64,000 nucleotides of DNA from Pseudoflavonifractor sp. AF19-9AC (GTDB lineage: Bacteria > Bacillota > Clostridia > Oscillospirales > Oscillospiraceae): assembly GCF_003478995.1 (NCBI RefSeq), contig NZ_QUGI01000007.1, positions 1 through 64,000 on the forward strand, given 5' to 3'. Within the stretch, counting starts at the first letter, position 1, and every line of letters begins with the position of its first letter. Shown one piece after another: positions 24,593 through 33,649 of this stretch. A program made the translations under genes and the position numbers. The notes under the pieces were generated by a model, which saw only the letters and a list, made by a program, of their open reading frames with translations, was not told the DNA's origin and searched no databases.

Positions 24593-25825
24593 ATGGCACT
24601 GAGAAACGACTGCGACACCATCGTTAAAGAGGCCATTGCCCAGGTACGTCCGGATGCGGCGGTGGCCCGGGCCCTGGCCGGACGCACCTTCGGGCCTGGC
24701 CGGCTCATTCTGGTCTCTGTGGGAAAGGCCGCCTGGTCCATGGCCGACGCCGCCTGGAAGAGCCTGGAGCACAAGCCCGACGCCGGCATCGTCATCACCA
24801 AGTACGACCACAGCCAGGGGCCCATCGGCACCCTGGAGATCCACGAGGCTGGCCACCCCGTCCCCGACGAGAACACTTTCTCCGCCTCCGCCCGGGCTCT
24901 GGAGCTCACCGAGGGCCTCACCGGGGAGGACACCGTGCTGTTTCTCCTCTCCGGCGGCGGCTCCGCCCTCTTTGAAAAGCCCCTCATCCCCGGCGAGGAG
25001 CTGCAGGACGTGACAAAGCAGCTGCTGGCCTGCGGCGCGGACATCGTGGAGATGAACATCCTGCGCAAGCGGCTGTCCGCCGTGAAGGGCGGGCGCTTTG
25101 CCCAGCACTGCGCCCCCGCCAAGGTCTTTGCCGTGGTCCTCTCCGACATCATCGGCGACCCCCTGGACATGATCGCCTCCGGCCCCGCCTATCCCGACGG
25201 CTCCACCTGCCAGCAGGCCCAGGCCATCGTGGAGAAGTACGGCCTGAAGCTCACCCCTCAGGCTACCGCTCTCCTGGCCCAGGAGACCCCCAAAGTTCTG
25301 GACAACGTGGAGACCCAGATCACCGGCAGCGTGCGGGAGCTGTGCCGGGCAGCCGCGGAGGTGTGCAAGGGCCTGGGCTACGAGCCTGTGGTCCTCACCG
25401 ACAGCCTCACCTGCCAGGCCCGGGAGGCTGGCTCCTTTCTGGCCTCCATCGCCCGCTATCACCAGGACACCGACCGCTCCCTGGCCTTCCTGGCCGGCGG
25501 CGAGACGGTGGTTAAGCTCACTGGCAAGGGCAAGGGCGGCCGCAACCAAGAGATCGCCCTCTCCGCCGCTGAGGGCATTGACGGTCTGAAGGACACCGCC
25601 GTCTTCTCCTTCGGCTCCGACGGCACCGACGGCCCCACCGAGGCGGCCGGCGGCTTTGTCTCCCATGAAACAAAGGCCCAGCTCTCCGCCAAGGGCCTGT
25701 CTATCTTCGACGTGCTCCAGGACAACGACGCCTACCACGCCCTGGCCGCCTGTGACGGCCTTATCGTCACCGGTGCCACCGGCACCAACGTCAACGACGT
25801 GGCCGTGGTCCTCATTCGCCGGTAA
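24593..25825 (+). CDS. Glycerate 2-kinase (MOFRL family)
   Basis: Phosphorylates D-glycerate, probably to 2-phosphoglycerate, feeding lower glycolysis. 410 residues with an N-terminal DUF4147 part (LLSGGGSAL near 120; SDIIGDPLDMIASGP near 185) and a C-terminal MOFRL domain (LAGGETVV, GGRNQEIAL, FGSDGTDGPTEAAGG). Older annotation calls the family hydroxypyruvate reductase. Followed by a strong terminator. Confidence 0.92.
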   Translation: MALRNDCDTIVKEAIAQVRPDAAVARALAGRTFGPGRLILVSVGKAAWSMADAAWKSLEHKPDAGIVITKYDHSQGPIGTLEIHEAGHPVPDENTFSASARALELTEGLTGEDTVLFLLSGGGSALFEKPLIPGEELQDVTKQLLACGADIVEMNILRKRLSAVKGGRFAQHCAPAKVFAVVLSDIIGDPLDMIASGPAYPDGSTCQQAQAIVEKYGLKLTPQATALLAQETPKVLDNVETQITGSVRELCRAAAEVCKGLGYEPVVLTDSLTCQAREAGSFLASIARYHQDTDRSLAFLAGGETVVKLTGKGKGGRNQEIALSAAEGIDGLKDTAVFSFGSDGTDGPTEAAGGFVSHETKAQLSAKGLSIFDVLQDNDAYHALAACDGLIVTGATGTNVNDVAVVLIRR

Positions 25826-25843
25826 TTCCCCTCATACACAGTT

Positions 25844-25883
25844 CCCCGGCGCCCTCCCTGTGGGAGAGCGCCGGGGTCTTTTT
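25844..25883 (+). terminator. Intrinsic terminator after glycerate kinase
   Basis: CCCCGGCGC/GCGCCGGGG stem (25844-25852 with 25868-25876) and a T-run, lying between two convergent genes. Confidence 0.8.
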
Positions 25884-26967
25884 AGGTCAGGGACAGGATT
25901 TCATTCCCCACTCGCCGGGCGGTTTCCTCCACCCGGCCGAAGTCCACATAGGGATTATAGATGGCCTCCAGGTCGTCGTGCATGGCCTTGGCCTGGGCCA
26001 GGGAGCTCACCGCCTCCTCCACCAGGGCAGCGGACACCTTCTTGGCAAAGCGAACCCGGGGCCGGCCCCGGCGCAGCAGGTTTTCATCCGCCGCCGCGTC
26101 CAGACGGATTCTCCGGTAGGGCTTTTCCGGCAGAGGAAGCGCGGGGGTGGAGGTAAGGAAGGCCAGACCCTGCTCCGGCACCAGTAGGTGGGCCAACCGC
26201 TCCGGCGCCATGGGGTCGGGGCAGGCCACCACGTCCCAGCCCCCCGCTGTGGCTCCCGCCAGCAGGTGGATGAGCATCTCATGGGCCAGACCGTACTGGT
26301 CGGACAGCTCATACACCCGGGAGCACTGGGCCAGGGCGGTGTCAAAGAGGCACATGGCCCCCTTGTGGGTCACTGCGCCCAAAAAGCGCTGCTTCACCTG
26401 ACCGCCGGTGATGCCCTTCTTCCGCCGCAGCTCCCGGGAAAGGATGCCCCGGGCCCGCTTGGCCAGCTTCTCCGACAGCTCCTGGGTGAGCAGGGTGGCC
26501 CGGATGTCCTCAAAAATCTCCGCCGACGCTCCCAGACAGCGGTAGGCCCGCTGATAGCAGCCCTTATAGCCCGTCATGCAGGCCATCAGCGCCTCCCGCC
26601 GCTCCCACAGCGCCTGGGTGTCATAGCACTCCCCCAGGTTGACGTAGCGCTCCACCGCCCCGGGGTATTTGGGCTCCACCACGTGGGGGGCGGTGCCGTC
26701 CACAATGGCCACCCCCAGCTTGGGCAGCACCAGGGCGTCCAGGGAGGCCGGGTCCCCGGAGCAGAGAATGTGCTCCGTCTCCAGCCCCTCTTCCTCCATC
26801 CGCTCCCCCACCCGGCGCATCAGGGTGGACTTCCCGCAGCCCGGCCCGCCCTTGAGGATGTAGATGGCCCTGGCCTGCTCCGGCGGGAGGAGCTGGGGGT
26901 AGAGGGAATAAAATCCGGTGGGGGCGTTGGCCCCCAAAAAGTATTCAATATGGGGTAAAGCAGTCAT
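25882..26967 (-). CDS. P-loop ATPase of unknown role (PRK06851-like)
   Basis: 361-residue predicted NTPase. The Walker A motif is GGPGCGKST at about residues 39-47, near the N-terminus, followed by RRVGERMEEEG. The second half repeats a weaker nucleotide-binding-like layout (QRFLGAVTHKG, then VVACPDPMAPERL) that lacks an intact P-loop. Resembles a conserved Firmicutes family I know only as PRK06851; function not established. Lies alone between convergent glycerate kinase and deoC, with no pathway clue. Confidence 0.7.
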   Translation of the reverse strand: MTALPHIEYFLGANAPTGFYSLYPQLLPPEQARAIYILKGGPGCGKSTLMRRVGERMEEEGLETEHILCSGDPASLDALVLPKLGVAIVDGTAPHVVEPKYPGAVERYVNLGECYDTQALWERREALMACMTGYKGCYQRAYRCLGASAEIFEDIRATLLTQELSEKLAKRARGILSRELRRKKGITGGQVKQRFLGAVTHKGAMCLFDTALAQCSRVYELSDQYGLAHEMLIHLLAGATAGGWDVVACPDPMAPERLAHLLVPEQGLAFLTSTPALPLPEKPYRRIRLDAAADENLLRRGRPRVRFAKKVSAALVEEAVSSLAQAKAMHDDLEAIYNPYVDFGRVEETARRVGNEILSLT

Positions 26968-27073
26968 AAGCGACCCTCCGTATCAGCAAATCTGTACTCC
27001 AGACTATGCCGACCGTCCCCCTTGGTGTTCCTTGCTTCACGGCTCTCTTTTCCCGCTTCCACCCCCTGCGGGG

Positions 27074-27107
27074 CACAAAAAACGGAGGTCGGCGTTTGCC
27101 GGCCTCC
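27074..27107 (-). terminator. Intrinsic terminator after deoC
   Basis: GGAGG-CCGGC stem-loop (27084-27107) followed by six T on the minus strand. Confidence 0.75.
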
Positions 27108-27131
27108 GGGGTAGGTTCTCTTGAATGGAGT

Positions 27132-27788
27132 TCAGCCCTTTGCCTGCTTGGCCAGGGCCACCAGGGCACTGGCTCCGATGCGGTCCGCGCCCGCCTCCAC
27201 CATGGCCTGGGCCTGCTCGAAGGTGCGGATGCCCCCCGCTGCCTTCACCCGGATGTCGGGGCTGACCTTCTCCCGGAACAGGCGCACATCCTCCACGGTG
27301 GCGCCCCCGGTGGAAAAGCCGGTAGAGGTCTTGATAAAGTCCGCGCCGGACATGGAAACGATGCGGCACATGGCTACCTTCTCCTCCTGGGTGAGCAGGC
27401 AGGCCTCCACAATGACCTTCAAAATCCGGCCCTTACAGGAGGCCTTCACCGCCTTGATCTCCGCCAGAACGCCCTCCCAGTCACCGGCCTTGGCCAGGCC
27501 CAGGTTGATGACCATGTCGATCTCGTCCGCACCGTTGCGGATGGCGTCCTCCGTCTCAAACACCTTGACCTCGGGCGTGGAATAGCCGTTGGGGAAGCCC
27601 ACCACGGTGCAGATTTTCAACCGGTTGCCCACATAGGCCGCCGCCTGCTTCACGTAGCGGGGAGGGATACAAACCGAAGCGGTGGAAAACTCCATGCCCT
27701 CGTCACACACAGCCTTCACCTGTTCCCAGGTGGCGGCAGGGGTCAGGATGGTGTGGTCCACCTTGCTTAAAATGTCTGTTCTGTCCAT
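27132..27788 (-). CDS. deoC: Deoxyribose-phosphate aldolase
   Basis: Cleaves 2-deoxyribose 5-phosphate to acetaldehyde and glyceraldehyde 3-phosphate in deoxynucleoside breakdown. 218-residue class I aldolase barrel: DHT-L near the start, VVGFPNG, DEIDMVINLG, LKVIVEACLL, the Schiff-base Lys in FIKTSTGF (about 150-157) and VKAAGGIRT with the second Lys. Monocistronic by appearance; no phosphopentomutase or nucleoside phosphorylase in the window. Confidence 0.95.
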   Translation of the reverse strand: MDRTDILSKVDHTILTPAATWEQVKAVCDEGMEFSTASVCIPPRYVKQAAAYVGNRLKICTVVGFPNGYSTPEVKVFETEDAIRNGADEIDMVINLGLAKAGDWEGVLAEIKAVKASCKGRILKVIVEACLLTQEEKVAMCRIVSMSGADFIKTSTGFSTGGATVEDVRLFREKVSPDIRVKAAGGIRTFEQAQAMVEAGADRIGASALVALAKQAKG

Positions 27789-27888
27789 AAAATCTCCTCC
27801 TTACAGGAAAAGCTCCTGCAATTCCGAACATAGCTTTCTTGGTGTAATCCATTTTACTCCAGTGTATCCGCTGTTGTCCAGTCCTAAA

Positions 27889-27930
27889 CCCAAAACGTCC
27901 GCCCCACCCGGAACGGGCGGAGCGGACGTT
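27889..27930 (-). terminator. Intrinsic terminator after metK
   Basis: AACGTCCG/CGGACGTT outer stem (27894-27901 with 27923-27930) with GC-rich inner pairs; four T follow on the minus strand. Confidence 0.6.
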
Positions 27931-27944
27931 CACTTTGTTTTGGA

Positions 27945-29126
27945 TTACAGGTTCTGCTTGAGCTGCTCCATGCGGTCGATGCGCTCCCAGGGCAGATCCA
28001 GCTCGGGACGGCCGAAGTGGCCGTAGGCGGCCAGCTGGCGGTAGATGGGCCGGCGCAGGTCCAGGTCCCGGATGATGGCGCCGGGGCGCAGGTCAAAGGT
28101 CTTCTCCACGGCCTGCTCCAGCTGTGCATCGGACACGGTGCCGGTACCAAAGGTGTCCACACGGACGGAGACGGGGCGGGCCACGCCGATGGCGTAGGCC
28201 AGCTGCACCTGGCAGCGCTTGGCCAGGCCGGCGGCCACCACGTTCTTGGCCACCCAGCGGGCGGCATAGGCGGCAGAGCGGTCCACCTTGGTGGGGTCCT
28301 TACCGGAGAAGGCGCCGCCGCCGTGGGGGGCGGAGCCGCCGTAGGTGTCCACAATGATCTTCCGCCCGGTGAGGCCGGAGTCGCCCTGAGGGCCGCCCAC
28401 CACAAACCGTCCGGTGGGGTTCACATAGATCTTGGTCTCCCCGTCCAGCAGCTGCTGGGGCAGGATGGGCTTGATGACCAGCTCAATCATATCCTTGCGG
28501 ATCTGCTCCAGAGAGGCCTCGGGGCCGTGCTGGGTGGACACCACCACCGCGTCAATGCGCTTGGGGGAGCCGTCCTCGTTGTACTCCACCGTCACCTGGG
28601 TCTTGCCGTCGGGCCGCAGGTAGTTCACCTGGCCCTCCTTGCGCACCCGGGTGAGCTGCATGGCCAGCTTGTGGGCCAGGGAGATGGGCAGGGGCATGAG
28701 CTCCTCGGTCTCGTCGCAGGCGTAGCCGAACATCATGCCCTGGTCGCCGGCGCCGTTGTCCAGGCCGTCGTCCTGCTCCCCTTCCTTGGCCTCCAGGCAC
28801 TTGTCCACGCCCATGGCGATGTCGGGGGACTGCTCGTCAATGGAGGTGAGCACCGCGCAGGTGTCGCAGTCAAAGCCAAACTTGGCCCGGTCGTAGCCGA
28901 TGTCCCGCACCACCTGGCGGGCAATCTTGGGGATGTCCACGTAGCAGTGGGTGGTGATCTCACCCATCACATGGACCAGGCCGGTGGTCACCGTGGTCTC
29001 ACAGGCCACACGGGCAGCGGGATCCTCAGCCAGGATGGCGTCCAGAACCGCGTCGGAAATCTGGTCGCAGATTTTGTCGGGGTGACCCTCGGTCACCGAT
29101 TCGGAGGTAAACAGTCTCTTTGCCAT
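27945..29126 (-). CDS. metK: S-adenosylmethionine synthetase
   Basis: Makes SAM from methionine and ATP. 393 residues: [17 protein letters not shown] at the N-terminus (methionine/ATP site), [16 protein letters not shown] (about 118-133) and [19 protein letters not shown] (about 260-278), all canonical. The start at [10 protein letters not shown] is preferred over a longer reading that runs into the riboswitch leader. Controlled by a SAM-I riboswitch and leader terminator, so it should shut down when SAM is high. Confidence 0.97.
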   Translation of the reverse strand: MAKRLFTSESVTEGHPDKICDQISDAVLDAILAEDPAARVACETTVTTGLVHVMGEITTHCYVDIPKIARQVVRDIGYDRAKFGFDCDTCAVLTSIDEQSPDIAMGVDKCLEAKEGEQDDGLDNGAGDQGMMFGYACDETEELMPLPISLAHKLAMQLTRVRKEGQVNYLRPDGKTQVTVEYNEDGSPKRIDAVVVSTQHGPEASLEQIRKDMIELVIKPILPQQLLDGETKIYVNPTGRFVVGGPQGDSGLTGRKIIVDTYGGSAPHGGGAFSGKDPTKVDRSAAYAARWVAKNVVAAGLAKRCQVQLAYAIGVARPVSVRVDTFGTGTVSDAQLEQAVEKTFDLRPGAIIRDLDLRRPIYRQLAAYGHFGRPELDLPWERIDRMEQLKQNL

Positions 29127-29156
29127 TCTTATTGTTCCTTTCTTGCCGGGAGGATG

Positions 29157-29187
29157 AAAAAACGCTCCGCCGGATTGGCGGAGCGTT
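29157..29187 (-). terminator. Riboswitch expression-platform terminator of metK
   Basis: AACGCTCCGCC/GGCGGAGCGTT stem (29161-29187) with six T after it on the minus strand, 31 bp ahead of metK. With SAM bound to the aptamer this terminator should form. Confidence 0.9.
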
Positions 29188-29200
29188 GTGTCTGTATGCA

Positions 29201-29301
29201 CCCTCATCTTGCGATACACTACCGCCGGATTTGGCACCTTGCCCGAAGGCAGGTTGCCGTGGCGTCATGGGGCCGGTCCCTCAGCCACTCTTGATAAGGC
29301 T
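29201..29301 (-). promoter_or_regulatory. SAM-I (S-box) riboswitch aptamer
   Basis: Read on the minus strand it has the S-box landmarks in order: CTTATCAAGAG, GAGGGACCGGCCC, ATGACGCCACGGCAACC, AAGGTGCCAAATCC, and GATGAG closing P1 with the 5' arm. P3 is the GCC-TTCG-GGC hairpin. It senses SAM and represses metK through the terminator just downstream. Confidence 0.96.
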
Positions 29302-29319
29302 ATGGAATTGTACTGGATG

Positions 29320-29347
29320 ATTATATCAGGTTTCCCGGCGTTGTCAA
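29320..29347 (-). promoter_or_regulatory. Consensus promoter of the metK leader
   Basis: Perfect TTGACA (29342-29347) and perfect TATAAT (29320-29325) with a 16-bp spacer. Transcription should begin about 10 bases before the aptamer. Confidence 0.9.
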
Positions 29348-29375
29348 CCGTTTTCCTGCCTATGGGACAAAATTC

Positions 29376-30284
29376 TTACTCCTCGCACAGGTGGTGCTCC
29401 CGGGTCAGAGCGGGGTTGACGCCCATCTTCTTGCCGTCCTCATAGAGGTAGAAGCCGGCGCCGCTCTTGCGGCCCAGGAAGCCGGCGGTGACCATCTTCC
29501 GCAGCAGCATGGAGGGGTGGTACTTGGCGCCGTACTCCTTGTCCATAACCATCATCACGTTGAGCAGGATATCCAGACCCACCATGTCCGCCAGCTCCAG
29601 GGGACCCATGGGGTGGTTGCAGCCCAGCTTCATGCCGTTGTCCACGTCCTCCACGGTACCGATGAAGGAGCCCACAATGACGCAGGCCTCGTTGAGCATG
29701 GGCAGCAGGGCGCGGTTGACGATAAAGCCCGGCTTGTCGTCGGAGAGGATGAGGGTCTTGCCCAGCCGCTCGCCCACTTCCTTGATCTCGTCCAGCACCG
29801 CCTGATCGGTGAGCAGGCCGAAGATGACCTCACAAAGGCGCATCTTGGGCACGGGAGAGAAGAAGTGCATGCCCACCACGCGGGAGGGGCGCTTGGTGGC
29901 GGCGCCCAGAGCGGTGAGGGAGATGGAGGAGGTGTTGGAGGCGAAAATGGTCTCCGGGGGGCAGATCTCCTCCAGAGCGCTGAACACCGCCTGCTTGGCC
30001 TCCAGATTCTCATAGATGGCCTCAATGACCAGCTGGGCCTCCCGGGCGCTCTCCATGGTGGTGTCGAAGCTCAGGCGGCTCATGGCCTCCTCGCAGGCCT
30101 CCTGGGTCATGCGGCCCTTCTCCACGTCCCGGTTCAGGGCGCGCTGAATGCCCACTTTGGCCCGATCCAGGGCCTCTTGCCGCTGGTCGTTCAAAATGAC
30201 GTCATATCCGTTGGTAATGGCGGTCTGGGCGATGCCGCTGCCCATCAGACCGGCGCCTACCACGAAAATCTTCTGAATTGCCAT
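29376..30284 (-). CDS. hbd: 3-hydroxyacyl-CoA (3-hydroxybutyryl-CoA) dehydrogenase
   Basis: NAD(P)-dependent interconversion of acetoacetyl-CoA and 3-hydroxybutyryl-CoA, a step in butyrate formation or fatty acid breakdown. 302 residues: Rossmann GAGLMGSGIAQ (10-20), SNTSSIS, HFFSPVP with the catalytic His, NRALLPMLNEA, and the C-terminal helical domain ending with GRKSGAGFYLYE. No other butyryl-CoA genes (crotonase, bcd/etf) adjoin it here. Confidence 0.92.
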   Translation of the reverse strand: MAIQKIFVVGAGLMGSGIAQTAITNGYDVILNDQRQEALDRAKVGIQRALNRDVEKGRMTQEACEEAMSRLSFDTTMESAREAQLVIEAIYENLEAKQAVFSALEEICPPETIFASNTSSISLTALGAATKRPSRVVGMHFFSPVPKMRLCEVIFGLLTDQAVLDEIKEVGERLGKTLILSDDKPGFIVNRALLPMLNEACVIVGSFIGTVEDVDNGMKLGCNHPMGPLELADMVGLDILLNVMMVMDKEYGAKYHPSMLLRKMVTAGFLGRKSGAGFYLYEDGKKMGVNPALTREHHLCEE

Positions 30285-30467
30285 GCAATATTCCCCTTTT
30301 CATTCATTTTTGTCTCTTGTTTGTCCGCTCCTCCGCCCTTCCAGCTGCGAAGAAGCATTCTCTATGCGCCGCTATCTTATCACAGCACCCCGCGCATGTC
30401 TCCGCATAAATGGGCCTAAAATCCTCTTATCTTGACCTTCCCCGCTGAATTTAGCGGGCACTTTCCT

Positions 30468-30971
30468 TTAGTAGCGGTTTAATGCCACGCTGCCGTCGTC
30501 CGTACCCTTCTCAATGGCTCGCACTTGGGCATAGTAGCCATAATCGGGGCTGACCTGGACAAAAAAGCGCTCTCCCACCTTTTTCCCCATCAGGACGCTC
30601 CCCATGGGGGACTCCTTGCTGATGAGGCCGTGGAGCACATCCTGCCGCACGGTGGTGACAATCTGCCAGGTTTCCTCCTCGTCATCCTCCTCCAGATACA
30701 CCGTCACCTTGTCGTAAAGGCCCACCGTGTCGGCATCTGAGTTGTCCCGGATGACTACGGCGGTCTTGATCATATTCTCCAGGAAACGGATGCACTTCTC
30801 GTTCTTGTTCTTCTCCTGCTTGGCCGCCTTGTACTCAAAATTCTCGCTGAGATCTCCGAAGGAGCGGGCCACCTTCACCTCCTCCAGAAGCTGGGGCCGC
30901 AGGGTGATCCGGCGGTAGTCCAGCTCCTCCTTCATCTTCTGAATGTCAATTTCGGTTAACTCATTGTGCAC
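30468..30971 (-). CDS. greA: GreA/GreB-family transcription elongation factor
   Basis: Rescues backtracked RNA polymerase by inserting an acidic coiled-coil tip into its secondary channel. 167 residues: N-terminal coiled coil with GDLSENFEYKAAKQEK (tip Asp-Leu-Ser-Glu-Asn) and a C-terminal FKBP-like domain with SPMGSVLMGKKVGE. A weak hairpin (30439-30458) follows the stop. Positioned between ahcY and hbd in the same direction; no functional link is apparent. Confidence 0.9.
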   Translation of the reverse strand: MHNELTEIDIQKMKEELDYRRITLRPQLLEEVKVARSFGDLSENFEYKAAKQEKNKNEKCIRFLENMIKTAVVIRDNSDADTVGLYDKVTVYLEEDDEEETWQIVTTVRQDVLHGLISKESPMGSVLMGKKVGERFFVQVSPDYGYYAQVRAIEKGTDDGSVALNRY

Positions 30972-31051
30972 GGCTTCGCCGGCTCCTTTCCCATGCAGGC
31001 TTTCTGCTCCGTGTCAGGTATCCCTGGCCCACATTCTGCATTCTGCATTCT

Positions 31052-32296
31052 TTACGCTTCCCAGCCCGCCAGATATTCCTTCTGCTCCTGGGTGAGGGTA
31101 TCAATGGCCAGACCCATGGCGGCCAGCTTCACCCGGCCGATCTGGTCATCGATCTCCTCGGGCACCTCATAGACCTTCTTTTCCAGGCTGCCCTGATGCT
31201 TGGCCAGCCACTCCAGGGACAGGGCCTGCACCGCGAAGGACATGTCCATAATCTCCGCCGGGTGTCCGTTGCCCGCGGCCAGGTTGACCAGCCGTCCCTC
31301 GGCCAGCACGTTGAGGGTGCGGCCGTCGGGAAGGCGGAAGCCCTCGATGTTCTCCCGCCGTGGGAACCGCTCCACCGCCATGGCACCCAGGGCGGCCACA
31401 TCCACCTCGCAGTCGAAGTGGCCAGAGTTGCAGAGGATGGCGTTGTCCTTCATCACCTGGAAGTGGCGCCCCACGATGACGTCCTTGCAGCCGGTAGCGG
31501 TGACGAAGATATCGCCGTACTTGGCCGCCTCGTCCATGGGCATGACCTGGAAGTTCTCCATGGTGGCCTCCAGCGCCTTGAAGGGGTCCACCTCGGTGAT
31601 GATAACCTGGGCGCCCATGCCCTTGGCCCGCATGGCGATGCCCTTGCCGCACCAGCCGTAGCCTGCCACAACCACCGTCTTGCCCGCCACCATCAGGTTG
31701 GTGGTGTGCATGATGGCATCCCAGGAGGACTGGCCGGTGCCGTACTTGTTGTCGTAGTAGTGCTTGGCCTTGGCGTCGTTCACCGCCATCATGGGGCAGG
31801 GCAGGATGCCCGCCTTCTCCCGGGCTTGGAGGCGGTGGATGCCGGTGGTGGTCTCCTCACAGCCGCCGATGAGCCGGTCGGCGTATTGGGCACACTTTCC
31901 GCCCAGCAGCTGAATGAGGTCTCCGCCATCGTCCACGATGAGATGGGGACGGCACTTCAGGGTCTCCACCAGCAGATCCTCATAACCCTGCATGTCCACG
32001 CCGTGGACGCCGTAGGTATCCACGCCCAAATCGGCCATGGCGGCGGCCACATCGTCCCGGGTGGAGAGGGGGTTGCAGCCGGTGAGATGGACGTCGGCGC
32101 CGCCCTCCCGCAGCACCAGCCCCAGATTGGCGGTCTTGGCCTCCAGGTGGACGGAGACGGCAATGGTCAGTCCGGCAAAGGGCTTCTCCCGGCGGAAGCG
32201 CTCCTCAATGCCGCTGAGGGCGGGCATGAAGTCCCGCACCCACTGAATTTTCTGATGGCCCGAGGGGGCCAGGGACATATCCTTCACAATGCTCAT
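31052..32296 (-). CDS. ahcY: Adenosylhomocysteinase
   Basis: Hydrolyses S-adenosylhomocysteine to adenosine and homocysteine, regenerating the substrate of the nearby methionine synthase. 414 residues of the shorter type found in Thermotoga and archaea: HLEAKTANL, DDGGDL, EETTTGIHRL, the NAD-binding VAGYGWCGKGIA and the NLAAGNGHP-EIMDMSF-QALS end block. The start follows AAGGAG and discards a longer upstream reading. Divergent from the rhomboid-like gene. Confidence 0.95.
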   Translation of the reverse strand: MSIVKDMSLAPSGHQKIQWVRDFMPALSGIEERFRREKPFAGLTIAVSVHLEAKTANLGLVLREGGADVHLTGCNPLSTRDDVAAAMADLGVDTYGVHGVDMQGYEDLLVETLKCRPHLIVDDGGDLIQLLGGKCAQYADRLIGGCEETTTGIHRLQAREKAGILPCPMMAVNDAKAKHYYDNKYGTGQSSWDAIMHTTNLMVAGKTVVVAGYGWCGKGIAMRAKGMGAQVIITEVDPFKALEATMENFQVMPMDEAAKYGDIFVTATGCKDVIVGRHFQVMKDNAILCNSGHFDCEVDVAALGAMAVERFPRRENIEGFRLPDGRTLNVLAEGRLVNLAAGNGHPAEIMDMSFAVQALSLEWLAKHQGSLEKKVYEVPEEIDDQIGRVKLAAMGLAIDTLTQEQKEYLAGWEA

Positions 32297-32471
32297 TGGA
32301 ACAAACTCCTTTCGGCGGGCCTGGGCGGCCCGTGGCAAGATTATTGTATCACAGCCGCTAACCGGAAGAAAGTGCACCTTAAAAATGTTTACAGATTTGT
32401 CATGGACTTTTCCCCAAAAAGCGGGTACAATGAACGGTACTGTACCAATCACTTCCCAAGGAGGTCTGTCC

Positions 32472-33341
32472 ATGAAGGCTATTTCCCGACGCCTGGACCG
32501 CTTTTGCTACAATCATCCCAATTTCGGCATTCCCAATCTGATGCTTTACATCTCCGCGGGCACCGCTTTGGTCTATGTGGCCAACCTGCTGACCAACAAC
32601 GCTGTGATCTCCTGGCTGTCCTTCATGCCCGGCATGATTTTCCAGCATTTCCAGGTCTGGCGTATCCTCACCTTTGTTCTGGTCCCTCTGGACCAATCCC
32701 CCCTCTGGTTCATTCTGACCACCTACCTCTACTACTCCCTGGGTACCACGCTGGAGCAGCGCTGGGGATCGGCAAAATTCACCGTCTTTTACGGCCTGGG
32801 CATCCTGCTCAACGTGATCTACGGCATGATCATCTACTTCATCATGGGGCAGCCCGTCTACCTGGAACTGGCCAACATGCATTATATCAACATGTCCCTG
32901 TTCCTCTCCTTCGCCACCCTGTACCCCGACGTCCGCTTCCTGGTCTATTTCATCATCCCAGTCAAGGGCAAGTGGCTGGCCTGGATTGACGTGGCTTACA
33001 TGGCCTATCATGTGTTCGTCTACTTCTCCGCCGGTCTGTGGTTCTGGGGCCTGCTGCCTGTGGTGGCCACCTTGAACTACCTCATCTTCTTCTGGGAGGA
33101 CCTCACCGACGCCCTGCGCTGCGGCCAGGCCCGCGCCGCCCACCGGGTCAATCCCCAGACCATCAACTTCAAGAAGGCACAAAAAGAAGTCCAGCAGCGC
33201 AAGGGCTATCTCCACAAGTGCGCGGTGTGCGGCATCACCGATGCCGACGACCCCAACATGGAGTTCCGGTACTGCTCCAAGTGCAATGGCTATTACTGCT
33301 ACTGCATGAATCACATCAACAACCACACTCACGTGCAGTAA
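32472..33341 (+). CDS. Rhomboid-like membrane protein with C-terminal zinc ribbon
   Basis: 289 residues with six membrane segments (about 25-215) of rhomboid layout, including the LGTTLEQRWGSAKF segment typical of the family. The position of the serine-protease G-x-S-G motif reads NMSLFLSF and has no catalytic Ser in that context, so it is probably a pseudoprotease. The tail (about 250-285) has C-x2-C and C-x2-C pairs plus CYCMNH, a zinc-ribbon-like knuckle in the cytosol. Start from an AAGGAGG box. Function unknown; quality control or adaptor roles are known for inactive rhomboids. Confidence 0.7.
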   Translation: MKAISRRLDRFCYNHPNFGIPNLMLYISAGTALVYVANLLTNNAVISWLSFMPGMIFQHFQVWRILTFVLVPLDQSPLWFILTTYLYYSLGTTLEQRWGSAKFTVFYGLGILLNVIYGMIIYFIMGQPVYLELANMHYINMSLFLSFATLYPDVRFLVYFIIPVKGKWLAWIDVAYMAYHVFVYFSAGLWFWGLLPVVATLNYLIFFWEDLTDALRCGQARAAHRVNPQTINFKKAQKEVQQRKGYLHKCAVCGITDADDPNMEFRYCSKCNGYYCYCMNHINNHTHVQ

Positions 33342-33417
33342 CCTGGTCCTCGTATTCCCCAAATCTCCGCCGTCCGGGGGAATCCCCCCGCCGGACTGAT
33401 CTTCCAGATTTCTGAAT

Positions 33418-33460
33418 CCCCGGCAGATACTGCTTTGGCAGTATCTGCCGGGGGTTTCTT
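33418..33460 (+). terminator. Intrinsic terminator after the rhomboid-like gene
   Basis: Perfect 16-bp stem (33418-33433 with 33438-33453) and a T-rich run. Confidence 0.8.
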
Positions 33461-33494
33461 TTCTCCCCTTTGCCGCCCCCAGGCTTCCCGACAT

Positions 33495-33538
33495 AAATAA
33501 AAGTGACCGCAAGCCATCACAATGACTTGCGGTCACTT
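33495..33538 (-). terminator. Terminator of the carbohydrate locus
   Basis: Perfect 13-bp stem (33501-33513 with 33526-33538) followed on the minus strand by a T-rich stretch, about 110 bp after the SIS gene. Confidence 0.6.
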
Positions 33539-33649
33539 TCTATACACCGTATTGATGTTGTCTTTAAGGCGCAGGTTCACCTTGGATTACCTTGAGCCGA
33601 GGCCTTCTACACCGACTACACCGAAATCACAGTTGTTCTCACATCTAAC

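Larger units (their letters stand above)
33342..33649. other. Intergenic gap between convergent genes
   Basis: 308 bases without a gene, carrying two strong hairpins (listed) that end transcription from each side. Nothing else recognised. Confidence 0.6.

Noticed and set aside
21647..25738. Long minus-strand open frames opposite metH, the GH25 gene and glycerate kinase
   Set aside because: Overlap well-identified plus-strand genes and show no recognisable domain; produced by GC bias.
28017..29294. Long plus-strand open frame opposite metK
   Set aside because: Antisense shadow of metK and its riboswitch leader, with His/Gly/Val-rich nonsense composition.
32297..32471. Possible SAH riboswitch ahead of ahcY
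   Set aside because: The leader lacks the conserved SAH-aptamer blocks; only a GC hairpin near the ribosome site is present.
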